NCBI RefSeq assembly: GCF_046507575.1
Contig: NZ_JBKFEY010000003.1
Coordinates: 62,001-126,000, forward strand
Length of the DNA: 64,000 nucleotides
Reading direction: 5' to 3'
Origin: Pontitalea aquivivens
Lineage (GTDB): Bacteria > Pseudomonadota > Alphaproteobacteria > Rhodobacterales > Rhodobacteraceae
Shown here: positions 8,950-14,319 of the stretch, piece after piece
Position numbering within the stretch: position 1 is the first letter of the stretch
Layout of the letters: the number at the start of each line of letters is the position of its first letter
The notes under the pieces: generated by a model
Database searches by the model: none
The model's input: the letters and a program-made list of their open reading frames with translations, nothing else
What the model was told of the DNA's origin: nothing
Program-made: the position numbers and the translations under genes

Positions 8950-9317
8950 TCGGCACCCTCCGGGACGGTCTGGCCGGGATCGGCACTGGGGGCAATTACG
9001 TCAATGGGATCCACGCCGGGCAATTCGGGTTGCGGCGGATAGGCCACCTGCGCGACCGAGCCGAATTGTCCGGGCAACAGCGGCAGCAGGCCAAGGCTGG
9101 CAAAGTTCAGGTTCACCAGTTCGCGCAGCCGGTCAGGACGGTTCAGATAGGCCCATTCGGCGCGCAACACGCCAAGCCCCTCGCGCAGCGAGGCGATTTC
9201 GCGCTGCAGGCGCTTCATCTCGGCCTGGCGGGACTGGGTTTCGTAATTCTCGCGGTAGGCCCAGAAAGCCAGCCCCATCACGCACAGCGCCGTCGCAAGA
9301 TAGATCAGCGATCTCAT
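8946..9317 (-). CDS. ftsL: Cell division protein FtsL
   Basis: FtsL is a small bitopic divisome protein that links FtsB/FtsQ to the FtsWI synthase. The 123-residue product begins with a membrane segment (MRSLIYLATALCVMGLAFWAY is its core), followed by a heptad-rich coiled coil (residues ~28-60) and the NRPDRLRELVNLNF segment typical of alphaproteobacterial FtsL. It overlaps rsmH by four bases upstream and ftsI by four bases downstream. Identification rests on topology and position as well as motif. Confidence 0.92.
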   Translation of the reverse strand: MRSLIYLATALCVMGLAFWAYRENYETQSRQAEMKRLQREIASLREGLGVLRAEWAYLNRPDRLRELVNLNFASLGLLPLLPGQFGSVAQVAYPPQPELPGVDPIDVIAPSADPGQTVPEGAE

Positions 9318-10297
9318 CGGGGATGTCCTTTCAACACCGGCGCGGGCAGGCCAAGGTTTTTACGATCCGCCCGCCCGGCGGGGGCATCGGTGCGTGCCGC
9401 CACGCGCAGCCTGGCCGAGCGCGCGCGGGGATTTTCCGCCAGTTCCGCATCATCGGGGCCGATCGCCTTGCACAGCAGGCGAAAGGCCGGTTCCACCGCC
9501 GCGCGGGCAGGCGCATACCGCGACCCCTGCCCCTCGCCGCCGGAACGCGCCTGCAGGAAACGCTTGACCACGCGATCTTCGAGCGAATGGAAGGTGACCA
9601 CCGCCAGCCGCCCGCCGGGTTTAAGCGCGCGTTCGGCGGCCTCCAGCCCCTCGATCAGCTGGCCGAATTCGTCGTTCACCGCGATGCGGATCGCCTGGAA
9701 GGACCGCGTCGCGGGATGGCTTTGCCCCGGTTTCGGGCGCGGCAGACAGCGTTCGACCACCGCGACCAGTTGCAGCGTGGTTTCAAACGGCGCGGCCCTG
9801 CGCGCCTCGACGATGGCCCGCGCGATCCGGCGCGAGGCGCGTTCCTCGCCGTAATGATACAGGATGTCGGCCAGATCGCCCTCATCCAGCGTATTGACCA
9901 GATCGGCGGCGGATGGGCCGGTGTCGCCCATGCGCATGTCCAGCGGCCCGTCGCGCAGGAAGGAAAAGCCGCGTTCGGGCATGTCAAGCTGCATCGAGCT
10001 GACGCCAAGGTCCAGCACGACGCCATCCAGCGGCTCGCCCGCCAGCGCGTCCAGATCGGAAAACGTCCCCTGCACCAGCCGCAGCCGGTCGCCATAGGCC
10101 CCGCGCCAGCTTTCGGCCATGCGAAACACCATCGGGTCGCGGTCCACCCCGATCACGCGATCCGCCCCCGCATCCAGCAGGCCGCGCGCATAGCCGCCCG
10201 CGCCGAAGGTGCCATCCAGCCAGACCCCAGAGACAGGCGCGACCGCTTTCAGAAGCGGCCGCAGCAGAACGGGGATGTGGGGGGCATCGGCGGTCAT
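9314..10297 (-). CDS. rsmH: 16S rRNA (cytosine1402-N4)-methyltransferase RsmH
   Basis: RsmH (MraW) methylates N4 of C1402 in the decoding centre of 16S rRNA using S-adenosylmethionine. The 327-residue protein has HIPVLLRPLLKAV at the N-terminus, the SAM-binding DGTFGAGGYARGLL motif, DLGVSSMQLD, and the FHSLEDRVVKRFL motif near residue 250. Both ends overlap neighbours by four bases (mraZ upstream, ftsL downstream), the standard arrangement of the dcw cluster. Confidence 0.96.
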   Translation of the reverse strand: MTADAPHIPVLLRPLLKAVAPVSGVWLDGTFGAGGYARGLLDAGADRVIGVDRDPMVFRMAESWRGAYGDRLRLVQGTFSDLDALAGEPLDGVVLDLGVSSMQLDMPERGFSFLRDGPLDMRMGDTGPSAADLVNTLDEGDLADILYHYGEERASRRIARAIVEARRAAPFETTLQLVAVVERCLPRPKPGQSHPATRSFQAIRIAVNDEFGQLIEGLEAAERALKPGGRLAVVTFHSLEDRVVKRFLQARSGGEGQGSRYAPARAAVEPAFRLLCKAIGPDDAELAENPRARSARLRVAARTDAPAGRADRKNLGLPAPVLKGHPR

Positions 10298-10812
10298 GTT
10301 TGCCTCGGGGCGGCGGGTGGCAGGTTCGGCAGATGGACCAGCGGATCATAGCCGCGGGGCCGCTGGGTCGCGCGTTCGGCGTAAAGTTCGGCCTGTCCGG
10401 CCTCATAGGTTGCGGGGTCCCAGATCTTGAACGAGGTGCCGGCCGAAACAAAGAAGGCCTCGGACTTCAGCCCGATCTTTTCACGCAGCTTCTGCGGCAG
10501 GACCAGACGACCGTCGTCGTCGATCTGGGCCTCATGCGACTGGCCATACATCAGATCTTCGATCTCGGCCCGCTCGACCGATCCGCGCTGCATCATGTCG
10601 ATCTGCGCGTCGATCTCGGCGATCGCCTCCATCGTGTAGACCTGCAGCCAGGTCTGTTGCGGGCCGCCGTAGACGATGACGATATTGGGGCGGTTGCCGG
10701 GGGTCCAGTCGGGGTCGCAGGCCTCGATCACACGACGGAAGGAAGCGGGGATGGAAACGCGACCCTTCGCGTCCACCTTGAACGTCTCCGACCCTCTGAA
10801 CCTGCGTGCCAC
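10294..10812 (-). CDS. mraZ: Transcriptional regulator MraZ (GTG start)
   Basis: MraZ is a DNA-binding protein of the AbrB-like fold that controls its own dcw cluster in other bacteria. The 172-residue product has two MraZ repeats: FRGSETFKVDAKGRVSIPAS near the N-terminus, and IDDDGRLVLPQKLREKIGL near residue 100. I chose the GTG at 10812-10810 (VARRFRGSETF) because it begins at the conserved domain and AGGAG lies seven bases upstream. The longer ATG frame would put the terminator of the leader inside the coding region. Confidence 0.92.
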   Translation of the reverse strand: MARRFRGSETFKVDAKGRVSIPASFRRVIEACDPDWTPGNRPNIVIVYGGPQQTWLQVYTMEAIAEIDAQIDMMQRGSVERAEIEDLMYGQSHEAQIDDDGRLVLPQKLREKIGLKSEAFFVSAGTSFKIWDPATYEAGQAELYAERATQRPRGYDPLVHLPNLPPAAPRQT

Positions 10813-10860
10813 TGGCGCGCTCCTGTCCCATTCCCCTGCCCGGGTCATCCCGGGGCCTAG

Positions 10861-10905
10861 CAAAGGAAAACGGCGGTCGGGCTGCTGCCACTGCCCGATC
10901 CGCCG
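10861..10905 (-). terminator. Intrinsic terminator inside the mraZ leader
   Basis: On the minus strand a strong hairpin (arms CGGCGG and CGGGC against GCCCG and CCGCCG, one bulged base, 10-base loop) spans 10905-10871 and is followed by TTTTCCTTTG at 10870-10861. This is a canonical Rho-independent terminator about 50 bases before the mraZ start codon. It would end most transcripts before mraZ, leaving a discrete leader RNA. Confidence 0.8.
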
Positions 10906-11080
10906 CCCTCGTCCCATCACTGGGTATGTCCGGCTACACGCGCCACCTTGGGGGATGTCTGCTCGCCCGCGCGCCGGATCGTTCTTGGTCGTGAAGCGGG
11001 TGCCTGTATGAAACCTGCTCTTTTCGCCGTGAGGTCTTGGTGCCTCGTTCGCCCGTCTTCCCGATGACCAAGGGATGACA
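10866..11080 (-). ncRNA. UpsM-like leader sRNA of the division cluster
   Basis: In Rhodobacter sphaeroides the dcw mRNA has an unusually long 5' leader that ends early at an intrinsic terminator and yields the abundant small RNA UpsM (about 200 nt). The same layout is visible here: a gene-free region upstream of mraZ, a strong terminator hairpin 60-90 bases before mraZ, and no convincing coding frame. The 3' end is placed at the T-tract. The 5' end (about 11080) is inferred from the size of the known RNA, and I could not find a confident -35/-10 pair. Homology at base level was not tested. Confidence 0.6.
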
Positions 11081-11100
11081 TGGGATTTCATGGGAAGCAA
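11071..11100 (+). promoter_or_regulatory. Three 10-bp-spaced (A/T)GGGA repeats, candidate MraZ box
   Basis: AGGGATGACA, TGGGATTTCA and TGGGAAGCAA follow each other at exact 10-bp intervals, and weaker units (CAGGAAATTA, TGGCCAAACC) continue beyond. MraZ binds direct TGGGN repeats separated by five bases, which this matches in sequence and spacing. The repeats read on the strand opposite to mraZ and lie where the leader RNA is expected to start, so MraZ bound here could block transcription initiation. Confidence 0.6.
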
Positions 11101-11241
11101 CAGGAAATTATGGCCAAACCCACGAACCACGCGGCCTTCCAGTCGTACAAGAGACCGCATAGCGGGGCACGACCCCGCAGAAAATGGAACAAATAGCAAA
11201 TAATGACCCACAGGACACAATATCTTGTTAACCGCGCCGCG

Positions 11242-11266
11242 CCACAGTTCGCCCCATGATTTCCCA
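11242..11266 (-). promoter_or_regulatory. Second TGGGN5 repeat cluster, in the mraZ orientation
   Basis: Read on the minus strand, TGGGA-AATCA-TGGGG-CGAAC-TGTGG gives three TGGGN-like units at exact 10-bp spacing. This is the published architecture of an MraZ box, in the same orientation as mraZ and about 430 bp upstream of its start codon. It lies next to an AT-rich stretch (11177-11230) that is unusual in this GC-rich window. Whether it or the 11071-11100 set is the main site is unclear. Confidence 0.5.
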
Positions 11267-11410
11267 TTGGATCACAAAATTTCATCCGAAAGCCGTCGAA
11301 AGCCGGGTACAAACACCCCAAGACACCTGGATCCACGCGCGATCACGGCGGATCACGCCCGGATGATTCGGCTTGATCCGCGAAGTGGCTGCACCATTCC
11401 CGTGAAATAC

Positions 11411-11444
11411 CATGGCCCCGGGCCGTATCCCGCCCGGGGCCATG
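11411..11444 (-). terminator. Hairpin downstream of mrp
   Basis: A perfect 13-bp inverted repeat (CATGGCCCCGGGC against GCCCGGGGCCATG, 8-base loop) lies about 50 bp past the mrp stop. The minus-strand sequence after it is GTATTTCAC, a poor U-tract, so intrinsic termination is possible but not certain. It separates mrp from the leader region of the division cluster. Confidence 0.45.
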
Positions 11445-11482
11445 AAATCCCGTTCCGAAATCCTGTTCCCGTGAAATCCCGG
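11444..11482. repeat. 13-bp tandem repeat at the mrp 3' end
   Basis: GAAATCCCGTTCC (11444-11456) and GAAATCCTGTTCC (11457-11469) are adjacent 13-bp units. A third, diverged GAAATCCCGGG follows from 11473. A related CCCGTGAAATACC sits on the other side of the hairpin, near 11399. The group fills the short gap after mrp. Confidence 0.6.
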
Positions 11483-11495
11483 GCCGGCGGCGGGA

Positions 11496-12566
11496 TCAGA
11501 CCGCGCCCGCGGCGATCAGCCGGGCCGCCAGCGCCGCATAGGTGCCCGCCACCGGCCCCTCGCCGGCCGCGACCGGGGTTCCGGCATCGCCCGCAAGCCG
11601 CACCGACAGATCCAGCGGCAACTCGCCCAGATAGGGCAGGTCCAGCTTCCTGGCCTCGGCGGCGACGCCGCCATGGCCGAACAGATGTGCCTCATGCCCG
11701 CAATTGGGGCAGATATAGGTGGACATGTTCTCGATCAGGCCCAGAACCGGCGTGCCCAGGCGGCGGAACATGTCGATCGCCTTGCGTGCATCCAGCAGCG
11801 CCACATCCTGCGGGGTGGACACGATGATCGCCCCGTCCAGCCGCGTCTTCTGGCACAGCGACAGCTGCACATCGCCCGTGCCCGGCGGCAAGTCGATGAT
11901 CAGCACATCCAGCGGGCCATATTCATCCCATTTCACCTGGCCCAGCATCTGCTGCATCGCGCCCATCAGCATCGGGCCGCGCCAGATCACGGCCTCATCC
12001 TCTTTCAGCATCAGACCGATCGACATCAGCGTGACGCCATGCGCCTGCAGCGGCAGAATCGTCTTGCCATCGGGCGAGGACGGACGGCGGTTCACCCCCA
12101 TCATGCGCGGCTGACTGGGCCCGTAGATGTCGGCATCCAGCAGACCAACCCGCCTGCCCGCCCGCGCCAGCGCCACCGCAAGGTTCGACGAAACGGTCGA
12201 CTTTCCGACCCCCCCCTTGCCGGACCCCACCGCGATGATGCGCGCCACACCGGGCACCGGCAAAGGCCCGGCCTGTGGCTTGGGATGGCCGCCGATCTGC
12301 GGGGCGCCAAATCCCTTGGGGGCCTGCGCGGTGGTGACGATCGACAGGCTGTCCACCCCCGGCAAAGCGCGCACCGCCGCCTCGATCGCGGGACGGATGG
12401 ATTCCAGCATCTGCGCGGTGGCGGGGGCATCGGCCTCCAGCACGAAGCGCACCGCGCCCCCTTCGACGGCCAGCGCGCGCAGGTAATCGCGCGACACGAC
12501 ATCGCCCCCGCCGGGCAACCCCACGCTGCCAAGCGCCTCAAGAACCGTTTGCTTGCTGACAGACAT
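11496..12566 (-). CDS. mrp: Iron-sulfur cluster carrier ATPase Mrp/ApbC
   Basis: Mrp (ApbC/Nbp35 family) is a P-loop ATPase that carries [Fe-S] clusters to apoproteins in the cytoplasm. The 356-residue protein has an N-terminal MIP18-like domain (residues 1-80), then the deviant Walker A GSGKGGVGKSTVSSNLAV near residue 115 and the cluster-binding CPNC motif near residue 275. The ATG at 12564-12566 is preceded by AGGGGGAAAAC, which decides it over an upstream ATG. It is transcribed divergently from the DUF1127 gene. Confidence 0.94.
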   Translation of the reverse strand: MSVSKQTVLEALGSVGLPGGGDVVSRDYLRALAVEGGAVRFVLEADAPATAQMLESIRPAIEAAVRALPGVDSLSIVTTAQAPKGFGAPQIGGHPKPQAGPLPVPGVARIIAVGSGKGGVGKSTVSSNLAVALARAGRRVGLLDADIYGPSQPRMMGVNRRPSSPDGKTILPLQAHGVTLMSIGLMLKEDEAVIWRGPMLMGAMQQMLGQVKWDEYGPLDVLIIDLPPGTGDVQLSLCQKTRLDGAIIVSTPQDVALLDARKAIDMFRRLGTPVLGLIENMSTYICPNCGHEAHLFGHGGVAAEARKLDLPYLGELPLDLSVRLAGDAGTPVAAGEGPVAGTYAALAARLIAAGAV

Positions 12567-12713
12567 GTTTTCCCCCTGGATGCTGACCCCGACAATCTGG
12601 CGCATTCCGCGCGGAAGGCAAGCGATCAGGAATTTGCACAAGTTTTATACATTGTGACGCGGCGTTAGCCTGTATTAGGTCAGCAGGCGTTATGCAGTTT
12701 CCGCATGGCAGCA

Positions 12714-12739
12714 TTGCGGCTTATAGGTATTGTGCATAC
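12714..12739 (+). promoter_or_regulatory. Tentative promoter for the DUF1127-CcsR operon
   Basis: TTGCGG (12714) and GCATAC (12734) are separated by 14 bases, a spacing that fits RpoH-type promoters loosely. In R. sphaeroides the orthologous operon is transcribed by RpoHI/RpoHII, so such a promoter is expected in this ~250 bp gap. The match is partial and no other good candidate was seen. Confidence 0.3.
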
Positions 12740-12815
12740 GCAGCATTCGTCCCATTTTGGCTTCAACGGCGGCACAGGGCTGCAGCACGAAACGACCCAG
12801 ATCAGGACGATGACA

Positions 12816-13040
12816 ATGGCACTCGCTCAGGACATCCATCACGCCAACGCCCGCACCGGCGGCATCGGTGCGCGTATCCTGGCGTTCTTTACCGCCATTG
12901 GCGAGGCCCGCGCCCGCCGCAAGGTCTATGCGCTGACCGTGCGTGAACTGCGTGGCCTGTCGAACCGCGAACTGGCGGATATGGGCGTCAACCGCTCGAT
13001 GATTACCCGTGTCGCGCTGGAAGCAGCCTACGGCAAGTAA
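12816..13040 (+). CDS. DUF1127 small basic protein (CcaF1-like), head of the CcsR RNA operon
   Basis: This 74-residue protein ends with the DUF1127 signature RELRGLSNRELADMGVNRSM preceded by a basic ARARRKVYALT stretch. In R. sphaeroides the DUF1127 protein encoded just upstream of the CcsR RNAs (CcaF1) is a small RNA-binding protein that influences their maturation. The gene here is followed after about 12 bp by the CCUCCUCC hairpin array, so it is very likely the ortholog. The ATG at 12816 has AGGA eight bases upstream. The in-frame ATG at 12810 is too close to that site. Confidence 0.88.
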   Translation: MALAQDIHHANARTGGIGARILAFFTAIGEARARRKVYALTVRELRGLSNRELADMGVNRSMITRVALEAAYGK

Positions 13041-13052
13041 GTTTCAGTTCCT

Positions 13053-13121
13053 GAGGCCCTTCCTCCTCCCTGGGTCTCGGAAATCGGCGGCACCCTCCTC
13101 CTCCTCCCTGAGGGTGCCGCC
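13053..13121 (+). ncRNA. CcsR1-like RNA: two CCUCCUCC-loop hairpins
   Basis: Two adjacent stem-loops occur: GAGGCCC/GGGTCTC (13053-13078) and an 11-bp stem GGCGGCACCCT/AGGGTGCCGCC (13086-13121). Both carry CCTCCTCCC in the loop. Paired hairpins with CCUCCUCCC loops define the cuckoo/CcsR RNA family of alphaproteobacteria, whose loops resemble the anti-Shine-Dalgarno sequence. This first copy begins about 12 bases after the DUF1127 stop codon, so it must be processed from the same transcript. Confidence 0.82.
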
Positions 13122-13168
13122 CCCAGATACCGGCCACAGGATCGCATGATCCCCGCCGGACGCCCAAG

Positions 13169-13241
13169 CGAAGGCCTCCTCCTCCTCCCTGAGGTCTCGT
13201 GATGAAGGCGGCGGCCCCCTCCTCCTCCCTGGGGCCGCCGC
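13169..13241 (+). ncRNA. CcsR2-like RNA: two CCUCCUCC-loop hairpins
   Basis: Stem CGAAGGCCTC/GAGGTCTCG (13169-13199, one bulge) and a perfect 11-bp stem GCGGCGGCCCC/GGGGCCGCCGC (13208-13241) both present CTCCTCCTCCCT in the loop. The two motif cores are 40 bases apart, the same spacing as in the other copies. A 47-base linker with a small hairpin (GGATC-GCAT-GATCC) separates it from the first copy. Confidence 0.82.
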
Positions 13242-13291
13242 GCTTCCAACCGGGCACAAGACAAGGGCTTTGGCCCTGCGGAATACGGAAA

Positions 13292-13356
13292 GCCCTCCTC
13301 CTCCCCGGGCCGACCGTTCGAAGGCGGTGACCTCACCCTCCTCCCGGGGTCATCGC
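13292..13356 (+). ncRNA. CcsR3-like RNA: two CCUCCUCC-loop hairpins
   Basis: The first hairpin is short (GCCC/GGGC, 13292-13310) around TCCTCCTCCCC. The second is GCGGTGACC/GGTCATCGC (13324-13356) with CCCTCCTCCC in its loop. Motif cores are 40 bases apart. It is preceded by a 50-base linker carrying a plain GGGC-TTTG-GCCC hairpin. Weak pairing in the first stem makes it the most diverged of the four copies. Confidence 0.75.
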
Positions 13357-13368
13357 TGACAATACCGA

Positions 13369-13438
13369 AGGCCCCCTCCTCCTCCCTGGGGCTGACGGAA
13401 AAGATGCGGCGGTGCCCACCTCCTCCCGGGCGCCGCCG
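13369..13438 (+). ncRNA. CcsR4-like RNA: two CCUCCUCC-loop hairpins, the second a terminator
   Basis: The stem GGCCCC/GGGGCT around CTCCTCCTCCCT (13370-13393) is followed by an 11-bp stem CGGCGGTGCCC/GGGCGCCGCCG (13407-13438) with ACCTCCTCCC in the loop. The second hairpin runs into a T-tract, so the last RNA of the operon is also its terminator. Only about a dozen bases separate this copy from the third, unlike the ~50-base linkers earlier in the array. Confidence 0.82.
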
Positions 13439-13447
13439 TTTTCTTTT
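13407..13447 (+). terminator. Intrinsic terminator of the DUF1127-CcsR operon
   Basis: The CGGCGGTGCCC/GGGCGCCGCCG stem is followed directly by TTTTCTTTT (13439-13447). This is a textbook Rho-independent terminator and closes the RNA array about 70 bp before rlmJ. Confidence 0.88.
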
Positions 13448-13515
13448 GGCGCCAGCGGGCTTGCACCACGCGCCGGGGCGCGTCATCACCAGACATGACT
13501 GACAGGGGAAACGGG

Positions 13516-14298
13516 ATGCTGTCCTATCAACACATCTATCACGCCGGAAACCTGGCCGATGTGCACAAACACGCGCTGCTGGCCTGCGTGCTGGACTATC
13601 TGACCCGCAAGGACAAGCCGCTAAGCTACCTGGAAACCCATGCCGGGCGCGGGCTTTATGCGCTGGATGCGGCCGAGGCGCTGAAAACGGGCGAGGCGGC
13701 GCAGGGCATCCAGCGCGTCGAATCACTGGGTTGGTTCGACCCCGGTCACCCCTATGCGCGTGCCCTGGCCGCCACCCGCGCGGCCCATGGCCCGCTGGCC
13801 TATCCCGGATCGCCGCTGGTCGCCGCGCATCTGCTGCGCCCGGTCGACACGATCCATCTGTGCGAACTGCACCCGCGTGAATTTGCCGCACTGCGCGAAT
13901 CGATGGCACCCCATGGCGGCATCTTCCACCCGAAGGACGGGTTGCAGATGGCCCTGGCGCTGACGCCACCGACCCCGCGGCGCGGCCTTCTGGTGATCGA
14001 CCCCAGCTATGAAGTGAAATCCGACTATCAGGCCCTGCCCCGGCTGATCGGGCAAATCGCGCGCAAATGGAACGTCGGCACCATCGTTCTGTGGTACCCG
14101 ATCCTGGCCTCGGGCGCGCAGGAACCGATGGTCCGCGCCCTGCGCGCGGCCCATCCCGACGCGCTGATCCATGAGGTGCGCTTTGCCCCCGCGCGCGAAG
14201 GCCACGGCATGGTGGGATCGGGAATGTTCATCCTGAACCCGCCCTGGGGCCTGGATGCCGAGGCCGCCCGCCTTTCGGCGCTGTTCGCAACGCTTTGA
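13516..14298 (+). CDS. rlmJ: 23S rRNA (adenine2030-N6)-methyltransferase RlmJ
   Basis: RlmJ methylates N6 of A2030 in 23S rRNA. The 260-residue protein starts MLSYQHIYHAGNLADVHKHA, which matches the family N-terminus, and has ETHAGRGLYAL (SAM site), the catalytic-type IDPSYEVKSDYQ motif near residue 165, and LNPPWGLD near the C-terminus. In the E. coli enzyme the motif is DPPY; here the second proline is serine. The ATG at 13516 was chosen for its AGGGG site and conserved N-terminus. It is convergent with the helicase gene. Confidence 0.94.
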   Translation: MLSYQHIYHAGNLADVHKHALLACVLDYLTRKDKPLSYLETHAGRGLYALDAAEALKTGEAAQGIQRVESLGWFDPGHPYARALAATRAAHGPLAYPGSPLVAAHLLRPVDTIHLCELHPREFAALRESMAPHGGIFHPKDGLQMALALTPPTPRRGLLVIDPSYEVKSDYQALPRLIGQIARKWNVGTIVLWYPILASGAQEPMVRALRAAHPDALIHEVRFAPAREGHGMVGSGMFILNPPWGLDAEAARLSALFATL

Positions 14299-14319
14299 CC
14301 ACGGGCCGCGATCGCCCGC

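Noticed and set aside
5200..9042. 1280-codon open frame on the plus strand opposite murE and ftsI
   Set aside because: It is a shadow of strong minus-strand genes caused by GC-rich third positions. It has an implausible Arg/Gln/His-rich composition and no domain, and murE and ftsI on the other strand have complete conserved motifs.
10813..11220. Longer mraZ reading frame starting at 11220
   Set aside because: It would translate through the leader terminator and has no ribosome site or conserved sequence. The GTG at 10812 with AGGAG seven bases upstream gives the conserved MraZ N-terminus.
11160..11240. AT-rich stretch as a replication origin or phage remnant
   Set aside because: It is short, has no DnaA-box cluster and no mobile-element genes, and lies in the regulatory region of the division cluster, which explains it better.
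13041..13450. Regularly spaced CCTCCTCC words resembling a CRISPR array
   Set aside because: The repeated part is only about 9 bp and sits in the loops of different hairpins with diverse stems. There are no identical ~28-37 bp repeats and no cas genes. It fits the CcsR/cuckoo RNA family instead.
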